From positions 1 to 43,410 of the forward strand of contig JASJEC010000038.1 of the NCBI GenBank assembly GCA_030064845.1: a stretch of DNA of 43,410 bases, given 5' to 3'. Made by a program: the position numbers and the translations under genes. The notes beneath the pieces were generated by a model. It was not told the origin of the DNA. It was given only the letters and a program-made list of their open reading frames with translations, and ran no database searches. This document shows, piece after piece, positions 8,572 to 16,955 of this stretch. This DNA is from Kiloniellales bacterium (GTDB taxonomy: Bacteria; Pseudomonadota; Alphaproteobacteria; Kiloniellales; JAKSDN01). Positions within the stretch are counted from its first letter, which is position 1. Every line of letters starts with the position of its first letter.

Positions 8572-10779
8572 GTGACCACTGACGCCACGCTCGCCGTCAC
8601 TCGGCGGGGCTTCCTGGCCGGCGCCGCCGGCTTCGCTTTCACCGTTGGCACCGGGGGGCTGAGCCGGGTCGCGGCGGCCGGCGATCCGCTCGAGGGCGCC
8701 GGACAGCAGCCGAACATTTGGGTCAAGATCGGCGCGGACGATCTGATCCGCATCGTGTATCCGGCCACGGACCTGGGGCAGGGCTCCTCGACCGCGTTGC
8801 CGCTGATCCTGACCGAGGAGCTCGACGCCGATTGGGCGCAGGTCCGGGTCGAGCAGCTCAACGTCGACGATCGCCGTTACGGCAACCCCAAGTTCGGCAT
8901 GGTGCTCTACACGGCCGGCAGCAGCGCCGTGCAGGGCTACTACATGCCGCTGCGCCTGGCCGGCGCTCAGGCCCGCCTGACCCTGATCCGGGCGGCCGCC
9001 GCGCATTGGTCGGCGCCGGAAGCGCGGCTGCGGACCGAGCCCAGCGCCGTGGTCGATCCGGAGACCGGGCGGCGACTCAGCTACGGCGAGATCGCGGCCC
9101 TGCCCGAGATGGCCGCGGTGCCGATCCCGGAGGCCTCCGAGGCTGTCCTGAAGGCGCCGTCGGAGTTCCGCCTGATCGGCGCCGACCTGCCGCGCCTCGA
9201 CATTCCCGCGAAGAGCCGTGGCGCCTTTGACTACGGCGCGGACGTTCGCGTGCCGGACATGCTCTACGCCACGGTCGTCCGCGCGCCGGTCGAGGGCGAG
9301 ACGCCGCTGTCGATCGACGACGGCGGCGCCCTGGCCGTTCCGCGGGTCCTGCGCACCGTGACGCTGCCGGACGGCGTCGCCGTCGTCGCGGAGACTCAGG
9401 AGGCGGCGCTGTTCGGCAAGTCCGCCCTGTCGATCGAGTGGAGCGAGAGCGCGCCGGCCCGCGCCTTCAACAGCGACCGGGATCTCGCCGACTATGCGGC
9501 GACGGCCGGCGACCTCGCCAAGGACGGCGCCGTGTGGCGCGAGACGGGCGACGTCAAGGCCGCCCTCGACGCGGCGTCCCGTACGGTCGAGCACACCTAC
9601 CTGTCCGACTACGCCTATCACGCCCAGTTCGAGCCCATGGGCGCGGTCGCCGCGGTGACCGAGGGCGGAGGTCGCGCCGAGGTCTGGATCGCGAGCCAGA
9701 CCCAGAGCTGGTCTCTCCGCACCGTGACCGAGACGCTGGGCATCTCCGCCGACCAGGTCACGCTGCACATGATGCCTATGGGCGGCAGCTTCGGCCGCCG
9801 CACGGAGCTGATGCAGCCCTACTTGCGCGACGCGCTCTTGGCGTCCAAGGCGGTCGGGCGGCCCGTCAAGGTGCTGTGGACCCGGGAGGACGACGTCAAG
9901 TTCGGCGCGTTCCGGCCGGCGGCAGCCCAGAAGATGGTCGCCGGGCTCACCGCCGAGGGCGCTCTGTCGGGCTGGCGGCACCGCGTGGCCGCGCCCTCGG
10001 TGATCGCCTACTTCAACCCGGTCCGTTGGGGCCAGGTCGAGCCGCAGGACATCATCACCATGCGCGGCGCGGAGAATAAGTTCTACGACCTCGGCGCCAT
10101 GCGGGCGGAGCATCTGATCACCGAGCGGCGCGCCCGCCTGGCCCCCTGGCGCGGGATCGGCGCGGCCTACACCAGCTTCGCCGCCGAGGCCTTCATGGAC
10201 GAGCTCGCGGAGGAGGCGGGCGCCGACCCGGTGGCCTTCCGCATGGCCCTGCTCGAGCACAACCCGCGCGGCCGCTGGCTGATCGAACGGGTGCTCGAGA
10301 TGTCCGGGTGGGGACAGCCCAGGTCGGACACGGCGCTCGGGCTGGCCTTCGCCGGCTACGGCGACTCCATGGCCGCCGGCGTCGCCGAGATCAGCCTCGA
10401 CCGCGAGAACGGCGGCATCGCCGTGAAGCGCTTCTGGACGACCGTGGACGCGGGGCTGATCGTCTCGCCGGACAACGCCTTGGCCCAGGTCGAAGGTGGC
10501 GTCGTGCATGGCGTGAGCAGCGCCCTGAAGGAGCGAATCACGATCGCGGACGGCGAGGTCGAGCAGAGCAACTTCTTCGACTACGAGATCTTGCGCATCG
10601 ACGAGACGCCGGAGATCGAGGTCGATTTCGCGAAGGTCGACGCGCCGCCGACCAGCATCGGCGAGGTCAGCACCCCCGTCGTCGCGCCGGCGATCGCCAA
10701 CGCCTTCTACGCCCTGACCGGCCGCCGACTGCGCCACATGCCCTTCACGCCGGACCGCGTGCTCGAAGCGATCGCCTGA
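8572..10779 (+). CDS. Molybdopterin-binding subunit of an IorB-type hydroxylase
   Basis: The product is 735 residues from the GTG at 8572, which has AGGAGG immediately upstream. Residues 11-35 form a twin-arginine signal (TRRGFLAGAAGFAF, ending near VAAAG), so the folded Moco enzyme should go to the periplasm with its partner. The Moco-binding motif GGSFGRR lies near residue 404 and PWRGIGAAYTSFA near 523. The likely catalytic Glu is E698 in GEVSTPVVAPAIANAFY. The family hydroxylates aromatic N-heterocycles or oxidises aldehydes; the substrate is unknown. Cofactor-insertion genes such as xdhC are not nearby, and no cytochrome c partner is present in the window. Confidence 0.9.
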   Translation: MTTDATLAVTRRGFLAGAAGFAFTVGTGGLSRVAAAGDPLEGAGQQPNIWVKIGADDLIRIVYPATDLGQGSSTALPLILTEELDADWAQVRVEQLNVDDRRYGNPKFGMVLYTAGSSAVQGYYMPLRLAGAQARLTLIRAAAAHWSAPEARLRTEPSAVVDPETGRRLSYGEIAALPEMAAVPIPEASEAVLKAPSEFRLIGADLPRLDIPAKSRGAFDYGADVRVPDMLYATVVRAPVEGETPLSIDDGGALAVPRVLRTVTLPDGVAVVAETQEAALFGKSALSIEWSESAPARAFNSDRDLADYAATAGDLAKDGAVWRETGDVKAALDAASRTVEHTYLSDYAYHAQFEPMGAVAAVTEGGGRAEVWIASQTQSWSLRTVTETLGISADQVTLHMMPMGGSFGRRTELMQPYLRDALLASKAVGRPVKVLWTREDDVKFGAFRPAAAQKMVAGLTAEGALSGWRHRVAAPSVIAYFNPVRWGQVEPQDIITMRGAENKFYDLGAMRAEHLITERRARLAPWRGIGAAYTSFAAEAFMDELAEEAGADPVAFRMALLEHNPRGRWLIERVLEMSGWGQPRSDTALGLAFAGYGDSMAAGVAEISLDRENGGIAVKRFWTTVDAGLIVSPDNALAQVEGGVVHGVSSALKERITIADGEVEQSNFFDYEILRIDETPEIEVDFAKVDAPPTSIGEVSTPVVAPAIANAFYALTGRRLRHMPFTPDRVLEAIA

Positions 10780-10788
10780 GGCAATCCC

Positions 10789-10807
10789 TTCAATCGCGAT
10801 CTGCTCT
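10789..10807. repeat. Half-copy of CTAGAGC-type hairpin element
   Basis: TTCAATCGCG followed by ATCTGCTCT closely matches the right arm of the full element at 16861-16923. The left arm is missing. It starts ten bases after the stop codon of the Moco subunit gene. Confidence 0.4.
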
Positions 10808-10883
10808 GGTCGGGACCTCGGGCTCCCGAGGGCAATCCCTTTGTGCTCGGCCGGCTTCGCGCGCGGCGAGACGAGCGTCGTCT

Positions 10884-10919
10884 CGCGGCAATGCCGGTGA
10901 TGGATGGCCGCGTTTTTTT
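10884..10919 (+). terminator. Intrinsic terminator after the hydroxylase operon
   Basis: CGCGGC (10884-10889) can pair with GCCGCG (10907-10912), and seven T residues follow at 10913-10919. It lies about 105 bases downstream of the hydroxylase stop codon and points the same way. The 17-base loop is somewhat large; a nested GGC/GCC pairing may shorten it. Confidence 0.5.
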
Positions 10920-11203
10920 GACGGCTTCCGCTGTGCCCCTGCTTCCGGAACTAAATGTCGGCCGCTGCGGACGGGAGAGAATGACCCTACTCGGACATTG
11001 ACTGCCCCTACTCGTCGACACGAACTCGGGGTCGATGATCCCCCTCTGCGAATCTCCGCTTCCGCCAGGTTAAAATCGCTGGGCTAGATCCGTGCCCGAC
11101 GCTTTTGGGGCCATCGCTTGTTGCGGGTGTACCGCCCGCTTACGAACACCAAGGTGCTGTTCGTTGCATTTATGGCTCTGAGGCTTCGAGTAGGACCGGT
11201 GGG

Positions 11204-13003
11204 TCACGGCTCTGCGGTTGATATGTCATCAGCGACCAAACCAGCTTTGCCAAGGCCTTCGCTTAGATGGTCAACTGGTTCTTGATCTTTGAACGGCATA
11301 TAGGTTGCCAAAAAAGAAGCCCAGTCTGCCGCATTCATCCGGCCTCTCTTGCTGAGGTCCCAAAATTCCGCCGCTGCCGCCGATGCCTCCTCCTGCCGCC
11401 CGAGTTGGGCATAGGACGCGGCCAGGCCAGCGCAAGCATCCTCACCCATGTTGGTCATCCGAGTGAAATTCTCGATGGCGTGTTCGTACCGTCCAGCTAG
11501 GTATTCTGTGAAGCCGAGTGTTACGAGACAGCTGTCCGGCAGGAGCGGATTGCGACGGATAGCCTCATGACCGTGGTCAAGGCTCAACTCCAAATCTCCC
11601 GCGCAGGCGCAAAACCAGCTGCCGAAACAATAGTTCCAGTAGTAATTAGGATTCCGCTCAATCGCTGCCGCAAGCTGGGACCGGGAGCGCTCCCAGTCCC
11701 GATTTACCTTCCACTGGGCGGCCGCTAGTATCAGATGCGCATAGCTATCTTTATCGTCAAGTTCCACCGCCTTGCAGGCAAACGCTAGACTTTGTTCGCC
11801 GGCCACTTTCGGCGTATCCGACCACGCTCGTTCAAATTCCGTTAAGTAGGTGGCGGCAAGCCCGGCGTAAGCTGACGCACATCTCTCGTCTATCTCGATG
11901 GCCCTCTCGAACATCTTACGAGCTTGGAGGATTTCTTCGTCGTTGTGGCCTTTCCCCCACTCGCCATAGAAGTGTCGACCACGCAAGACACATTCGTATG
12001 CAGACAGATTTGACGTCGCTTTGCCTAGTGACCGCGCTTGGTCAGCCCGCTCGATGCTTCCCGCCAGCGTCACTACGATTCTCTGCGCGACGTCGTCCTG
12101 TACTTCAAAAATGTCGTCAAGGACGCGGTCGTAGCGCTCGGACCAGAGTTGATGACCCGTCCATCCCTCAACGAGGTTAGCTGTGATCCGCACTCTATCG
12201 CCGCCCCTGCGCACACTTCCCTCTAGGATGTACTGGACGCCGAGCTTCTTCGCCGCCTCGCTTATCTCCAACGATTGACTGCCAACAAGGAAGGACGATC
12301 CTTTAGCGGCCACAACAATCTCACGAAATCGGCCGAGGCCAGTCATAATCTCTTCGGTGATTCCTTCCACGAAGTAATTGTCGTCAGCATCGCCAGCCAA
12401 ATTCATAAATGGCAGCACAGCGATTGAGGGCTTGTCTGGGAGTTCATGTGTGGGAGTCTTTGCCGCTGTTACTTTTGACTCGTCTTCTGAGCCCAGCGTT
12501 ACCTTATAGGCTCTTACTGACTCTTCGATGTTCTTGACCTGCTGCTGACCCATATCTTCTAAGTTTAGGTTGAGCTTCTTTCCGACAGCTGTCCGAACGG
12601 CATCGGAAATGCAGATACCGCACGGCTCGGCCAGCCCTTCCAGGCGCGCTGCCACATTCACTCCATCGCCGTAGATATCGCTGCCCTCGACGATGACATC
12701 ACCAAGGTTGATGCCAATTCGCAGTGCGACCTGGCGTTCCAGTGGTATCGCCTTGTTGCGTTCCAGCATGCCGGTCTGGATCGCAACGGCGCATTCGACG
12801 GCTTTCACGACGCTGCCGAACTCGGCGAGCAGGCCGTCACCCAATAGTTTGACAATGCGGCCCTTACCCTTGGCGATCTCCGGCGCCACCAAACCCTTGC
12901 GCAGCGCTTTGAGTGTCTCCAGGGTGCCTGCCTCGTCCTCGCCCATGAGGCGCGAGTAACCCACCACGTCTGCAGCGAGTATGGCCGCGAGGCGGCGCTC
13001 CAT
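11204..13003 (-). CDS. Class III adenylate cyclase with TolB-like and TPR domains
   Basis: The product is 599 residues from the ATG at 13003, chosen for GGGAGG just upstream. Residues ~1-165 are a class III nucleotide cyclase domain. The metal-binding Asp are D12 in ILAADVVGYSRLM and D56 in LLGDGLLAEF, followed by GINLGDVIVEG and YGDGVNVAARLE; this family makes cAMP from ATP. Residues ~190-320 (DKPSIAVLPFMNLAGD, VEGITEEIMTGLGR, YILEGSVRR) are the TolB/FlgO-like domain common in these proteins, and the rest is TPR helices. No membrane segment is visible. Composition is less GC-rich than the neighbours. The gene stands alone between repeat-containing gaps, and the signal it senses is unknown. 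Large paralogous families of this protein occur in Alphaproteobacteria. Confidence 0.9.
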   Translation of the reverse strand: MERRLAAILAADVVGYSRLMGEDEAGTLETLKALRKGLVAPEIAKGKGRIVKLLGDGLLAEFGSVVKAVECAVAIQTGMLERNKAIPLERQVALRIGINLGDVIVEGSDIYGDGVNVAARLEGLAEPCGICISDAVRTAVGKKLNLNLEDMGQQQVKNIEESVRAYKVTLGSEDESKVTAAKTPTHELPDKPSIAVLPFMNLAGDADDNYFVEGITEEIMTGLGRFREIVVAAKGSSFLVGSQSLEISEAAKKLGVQYILEGSVRRGGDRVRITANLVEGWTGHQLWSERYDRVLDDIFEVQDDVAQRIVVTLAGSIERADQARSLGKATSNLSAYECVLRGRHFYGEWGKGHNDEEILQARKMFERAIEIDERCASAYAGLAATYLTEFERAWSDTPKVAGEQSLAFACKAVELDDKDSYAHLILAAAQWKVNRDWERSRSQLAAAIERNPNYYWNYCFGSWFCACAGDLELSLDHGHEAIRRNPLLPDSCLVTLGFTEYLAGRYEHAIENFTRMTNMGEDACAGLAASYAQLGRQEEASAAAAEFWDLSKRGRMNAADWASFLATYMPFKDQEPVDHLSEGLGKAGLVADDISTAEP

Positions 13004-13120
13004 TGCCGATCCTCCCTCGGCGCTGAGATTAACCAACTGCCCTGGAAAAATCTATGCGTGGAGCAAGTTCCCAGATGTCGCCTAGTGGCTAAACCTTGCC
13101 GTGCCCGCAACGGCGGCGGC

Positions 13121-13224
13121 ATGTCCGCTTTGGCCCGAGCTCAGGACCTCTAGGCTCGAGAGGGCCGCTCTGGCCCTATAACCGGACGTGAGCGGGATCG
13201 CAGCCCCAAGAGCGGAGATGACCC
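13121..13224. repeat. Dispersed ~105-bp intergenic repeat, copy 4
   Basis: This is the best-preserved copy together with the one at 18833: both read GTCCGC.TTGGCCCGAG, then GGCTCGA.AGGGCCGCTCTGG, then GGACGTG.GCGGGATCGCA and GAGCGGAG. Similarity extends about 25 bases to the left (GTGCCCGC.ACGGC). The copy sits in the gap between the 5' end of the cyclase gene and the 3' end of the TadG-like gene. Confidence 0.75.
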
Positions 13225-13271
13225 ACACCCGACCTTAGACCGCTATGAGACGATCCGGCGGGAAGCGGCCA

Positions 13272-14750
13272 TCATCGCGAAATCCTCAAGGCCGAGAGGT
13301 CGTCGGCGATCTCCTCGAACGCCTCGTTCAAGGCGTCGCCGTCGGGCGCGAAGTGGTAGTAGGGCGCCTTGGGCTTGGAGGCGACCTGCTTCAGGAGGGT
13401 CTGCAGCGGCCCGTTGCTGAAGTAGAACTGGATCACGTAGATCTTGATGCCGCTGTCCTTGATGCTCTCGGCGACCGCCAGCAGGCGGTCGTTCATGCCG
13501 TTGGCGCCGGCGGCGGCGCCGGTGCCGAAGGCGGCGTCGTAGCCGTCATTGGTGCCGCCGTACTGCTCGCCGTCGGTCAGCAGGACGATGGCGCGCTCGT
13601 GGAGGCCCGTGGGGAAGGGATCGGCGTCGGCGAAGGGCTCGCCCGGCGAGACCACGCGCCAGGCCCAGGCCAGGCCCTGGGCGATGTTGGTGACGCCTCG
13701 TGGGCTGGTCAGGGCGTTGATCGCGTTCTCGATCGCCGTCCGCTGGTCGGTCAGGCGCGTGATGCCGTGGGTGAGGCAATCCGTGTATTCGGGACAGCCG
13801 TCATCGCACTCTTCCCCGGGGTCGGCAGGGTCTACCCAGTTGGCCTGCCAGCCCAGCCAGTCGGTGCCGTCAGTCGTGGTGAGCGGCCCGAGCAGGTGGT
13901 CGGCGACGCCGACCGTGCCGTCGCCGTCGTCCTCGTCAAAGCCGCTCCGGTAGCGCGCGAAGACGCAGCCGTTCCAAGTGTTGTCCGGGTTGTTCAGCAG
14001 GGGAACTGGCGTGTTGTTCGGATAGTAGAGCGTGGTCTGGGACTCGTCCTCCCAGGGGTTGGTGAAGCTTGACACCGTGGAAGGCGAAGTGCCGGTGAAG
14101 CTGGTGCCGTCCTGCCAGATGTTGACCGCGCCGTTCCAGGGCACCAGGCCGATGGTCAGCAGGTCCGAGCCCGTCTTGTTGCCATAGAGCACGTCAACCA
14201 GGGTGAGCGCCGCGGTCCGCGCGGCGATGATGCGCGTGCTGCCCGAGCCGTCGGAGTTGCTCATCGAGCCCGACATGTCCATGGACAGGACCACGTCCAT
14301 GCTGACGGTCTCGCGGGTGACCTGGGTGCCCGTGCCGACCTGCACGGACTCCTTGCCGAAAAGGCGCATGAAGGTGGTGCCCATGTTGGCGGACGCGCTG
14401 ACGTCGATCGTACCGGCGACTTGGTCGACGTCGGCCGCGGTCAGGGTCACGGTGGCGCCCATGTAGCCGGGCGGGAAGTTGGCGTCGAAATACTTGCGGA
14501 TCTCGTCGTCGATCTTGGTTTCGTCCTTGACGTGGGCGGCGGCGAGCATAGCGGCGTCGAGGGCGTCGCCCATCCGGGCCTTGACCAGGTAGCCGCGCCC
14601 CGAGTCGATCGTGAGGCCGATGATGCCAACGATCGGTATGGTCAGAACGGCCAGGAGGGGCAGCGACGCCCCGCGTTCGCCCACCAGGAAACGACGGCAA
14701 AGGGCCTTCAGTTGGCCTCTCGAAGCCACGACATCCAGGGACCACCCCAT
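13272..14750 (-). CDS. TadG-like pilus-associated protein with VWA domain
   Basis: The product is 492 residues. The ATG at 14750 has GGGAGG about seven bases upstream, while earlier in-frame starts lack this. Residues ~22-50 match the TadE/TadG N-terminus: GERGASLPLLAVLTIPIVGIIGLTID, a single membrane helix after a basic segment. A pilin-like helix follows (KARMGDALDAAMLAAA). Residues ~150-490 form a von Willebrand A domain with an intact MIDAS start, DMSGS at 158-162, and a later LLTDGEQ. TadG proteins belong to the Flp/Tad pilus machinery and are held in the inner membrane facing the periplasm. No other tad genes are in the window. The strongly AT-rich upstream region probably contains its promoter. 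Confidence 0.85.
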   Translation of the reverse strand: MGWSLDVVASRGQLKALCRRFLVGERGASLPLLAVLTIPIVGIIGLTIDSGRGYLVKARMGDALDAAMLAAAHVKDETKIDDEIRKYFDANFPPGYMGATVTLTAADVDQVAGTIDVSASANMGTTFMRLFGKESVQVGTGTQVTRETVSMDVVLSMDMSGSMSNSDGSGSTRIIAARTAALTLVDVLYGNKTGSDLLTIGLVPWNGAVNIWQDGTSFTGTSPSTVSSFTNPWEDESQTTLYYPNNTPVPLLNNPDNTWNGCVFARYRSGFDEDDGDGTVGVADHLLGPLTTTDGTDWLGWQANWVDPADPGEECDDGCPEYTDCLTHGITRLTDQRTAIENAINALTSPRGVTNIAQGLAWAWRVVSPGEPFADADPFPTGLHERAIVLLTDGEQYGGTNDGYDAAFGTGAAAGANGMNDRLLAVAESIKDSGIKIYVIQFYFSNGPLQTLLKQVASKPKAPYYHFAPDGDALNEAFEEIADDLSALRISR

Positions 14751-15338
14751 AGTCAGCCTCCCAAACATAGTAAAAATAAGACGTGTATACGTCACTAAAG
14801 CTTTGTGAATTTTATGTATATTAACTTAACCAATTATAAATAATCAGCGTTTATTTTGATAATACTTAAATAAAATGCAGTAATTGTTTTAAACTGACTG
14901 TAAGACGGGGACTTTTATTATTAATGCCTGAACCTGCGATTCATTGCCGCTGTGAATCAGGGCACCGGCCCGGCGATTGTGCCTGGGGAGGACTTCAGTG
15001 GAGAAGCAGACAGGTTCCGGAGCGGCCGCCGATGGGTACGGAGAAAGACCGCCCTTGCTTGACGAAGGATTGAGGCGCTTGCCGCTATGGCGTGCAGGGC
15101 AAACTAGCCTTTGGCCTTTGCGGGGGGAACGTCCGGATCTGGCTACATCCGGACCTATCGAGACACTTACCCGCAAGTCCGATCTAGCCTCCAGACCGGC
15201 CCTCCAACCCGTCGGAACCGCCCGGCTGCCCGCCGAACCGGCCTGTCGCCCGCGCGTCGTTGTTTGACTTAGATCACCGCAGTCTCCGGCCGGTGGCGGC
15301 AAGAATTCCAGAACGACGTGTTTTGTGGCTGGAACGAG
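14751..15338. other. Long intergenic region with AT-rich island
   Basis: The first ~150 bases upstream of the TadG-like gene (about 14760-14930) are very AT-rich and contain TTAACTTAACC, GTGTATACGT and a CtrA-like match TTTATAATTGGTTAA on the minus strand (14826-14840). The remainder is GC-rich. It includes a partial match to the dispersed repeat near 15128-15165 (ACGTCCG, TCCGGACCT, TCGAGAC). No credible gene is present. Confidence 0.5.
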
Positions 15339-16862
15339 ATGACCCGTCTCGCCATCGCAGCAAGTTCGCAGATCGCAGCGGACGCAGGCGCCGAGATCGC
15401 AAGGGGCGGCGGCAACGCTGTCGATGCGGCGATCGCCGCGAGCCTGGTTCAGCTGGTGACGGAGCCGGGCGTCGTCTCGCTCGGGGGCGGCGCACTTGTC
15501 GTCATCTGGCCGCCGGGCGAGCCTCCGATCATGATCGATGCGACGTCGGAGATGCCGGGCCGGGATGCGCCGGTCGAGCGCATCGGCCGCGGCGGGTTGG
15601 ACGTCATGCTGGCCTACGGTGGCGGCACGCCGACGACGGTCGGGTACCCCTCGGTCGCCACGCCCGGCGCGCTCGCCGGCTACGCCTCGGCCGCCCAGCG
15701 CTACGGCAGCATTCCCTGGAAGGCGCTCGTGGAACCCGCCTACGTCCACGCAAAAGACGGGTTTCCCCTTTCCGCTGCGTCCCAACGCTACATCGAGCAT
15801 ACGCACACAGGCATATTTGGCTGGAATCCCCCCGCTTTGCGCCCGCTGCAGGACGAGCACGGCGTGGTGAAACGTGTCGGGGACACGATCCACATCGACG
15901 GCCTCAGCGACAGCCTCGCGGCTATCGCGGAGGAAGGCGTGGAGGCCTTCTATCGGGGCGATATCGCGCGTTCGATCGCCCGCGACATGGAAGCCAACGA
16001 CGGCCTCTTGGGCCTGGCGGACCTCGAGGCCTACCGTCCCCACGTCGTGCCGGCTCTCGAGGTAACGATGGATGACTGGCATCTGGCGACCGCTGCCGCG
16101 CCGAGCGTCGGGGGCGCCGTCTTGGCGGGCATGCTGTTGCTGGTGCGCGGCTTCGAACACAGCGCCTGGACGGCGCAGATGGCGGCTCGTTTGATCGACG
16201 TGCAGACCCGGGTGATGCAGTATCGCAGGCGCCGTTTGGACAAGAGCGACGCGCTCGGGCGCGACGTGGAGCGCCTGTTGAGCCTTGCGAACAGGAATCC
16301 CTCGGCGCTGGCCTCGCCGTCCACGGTGCATACCTCCGCGGTGGACGGGGATGGGCTGGCCTGCGCCATAACCGCCTCGGCCGGCTACGGTTCCGGTGTC
16401 ATGCCGGCGGGAACGGGCATCTGGATGAACAACACCCTGGGCGAGGTCGAGCTCAACAAGCGAGGGTTCCACGCGCTCAGACCCGGTACACGCATCCCCT
16501 CCAACATGGCGCCGACCACCGGCCGCAGCCCCGACGGCGCCGTGCTGTCCATCGGATCGCCGGGCGCGGACCGCATCACCACGGCGATCCTGCAGACGGT
16601 GACGAATTTCATACATCTCGACATGCCGCTTCAGGAGGCGGTCAATCACCCCCGCCTGCATGTCGAGTGGCCGCAAGGGGGGGAGCGCTGCGTCGCCTAC
16701 GAGCCGGGTATGCCGGTCGACGACCTGGAGATACCGCGCCGCCGCTTCGAAGGGCTGGACATGTACTTCGGCGGCGTCAGCGCCGTGTGCTTCGCACCGC
16801 CCGACCGCTTCGAAATGGCGGCGGACATCCGCCGAACAGGGGGTACGGCGCTCAGCCGCTAG
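15339..16862 (+). CDS. Gamma-glutamyltransferase-family protein
   Basis: The product is 507 residues from the ATG at 15339; an in-frame GTG at 15318 would add seven residues. The N-terminal GGGNAVDAAIAASL and VSLGGGALVVIW match the start of the GGT family, whose members self-cleave at a Thr that becomes the nucleophile. Here the site reads STVHTSAVDGDG, with T329 in the nucleophile position and H331 kept, but the second Thr of the usual TTH motif is Val. The later GYGSGVMPAGTGIWMNN segment matches the family. No signal peptide is evident, whereas many GGTs are periplasmic, so this is probably a cytoplasmic amidohydrolase relative with unknown substrate. It points at a second GGT-family gene 93 bases away, and its stop codon overlaps a hairpin repeat. 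Confidence 0.85.
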   Translation: MTRLAIAASSQIAADAGAEIARGGGNAVDAAIAASLVQLVTEPGVVSLGGGALVVIWPPGEPPIMIDATSEMPGRDAPVERIGRGGLDVMLAYGGGTPTTVGYPSVATPGALAGYASAAQRYGSIPWKALVEPAYVHAKDGFPLSAASQRYIEHTHTGIFGWNPPALRPLQDEHGVVKRVGDTIHIDGLSDSLAAIAEEGVEAFYRGDIARSIARDMEANDGLLGLADLEAYRPHVVPALEVTMDDWHLATAAAPSVGGAVLAGMLLLVRGFEHSAWTAQMAARLIDVQTRVMQYRRRRLDKSDALGRDVERLLSLANRNPSALASPSTVHTSAVDGDGLACAITASAGYGSGVMPAGTGIWMNNTLGEVELNKRGFHALRPGTRIPSNMAPTTGRSPDGAVLSIGSPGADRITTAILQTVTNFIHLDMPLQEAVNHPRLHVEWPQGGERCVAYEPGMPVDDLEIPRRRFEGLDMYFGGVSAVCFAPPDRFEMAADIRRTGGTALSR

Positions 16863-16923
16863 AGCGGATCGTGATTGAATGGACTCGCCCGGGGCGATCC
16901 ATTCAATCGCGTGAATCTGCTCT
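16861..16923. repeat. CTAGAGC-type hairpin element, full copy
   Basis: This imperfect inverted repeat has the left arm AGAGCGGATC..GATTGAATGGA and a right arm ending TCCATTCAATC..GAATCTGCTCT. The loop is near CTCGCCCGGGGCG. It begins inside the TAG stop codon of the plus-strand GGT-family gene and fills much of the gap to the convergent gene. It could act as a bidirectional terminator or RNA-processing hairpin. Confidence 0.75.
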
Positions 16924-16955
16924 TAACGGCTGAATCAGAGTGGGGACCGAAGGCC

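Larger units (their letters stand above)
10780..11203. other. Intergenic region with hairpins and partial repeats
   Basis: The region lies between the convergent hydroxylase and cyclase genes. It contains three stem-loops near its left end: 10816-10831 (CCTCGGG/CCCGAGG), 10866-10886 (GCGAGACGA/TCGTCTCGC) and the terminator described separately. A half-copy of the CTAGAGC-type hairpin element lies at 10789-10807. No convincing gene is present. Confidence 0.5.

Noticed and set aside
8512..10737. 741-codon open frame antisense to the Moco subunit gene
   Set aside because: Composition artefact opposite a gene with strong family motifs on the plus strand.
10947..11000. Possible further copy of the ~105-bp repeat
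   Set aside because: Only short words (AATGTCGGCCGC, GAGAATGACCC) agree and the central blocks are missing, so it may be chance.
14889..16676. 595-codon minus-strand open frame
   Set aside because: It overlaps the GGT-family gene antisense and runs into the non-coding AT-rich gap; no recognisable domain.
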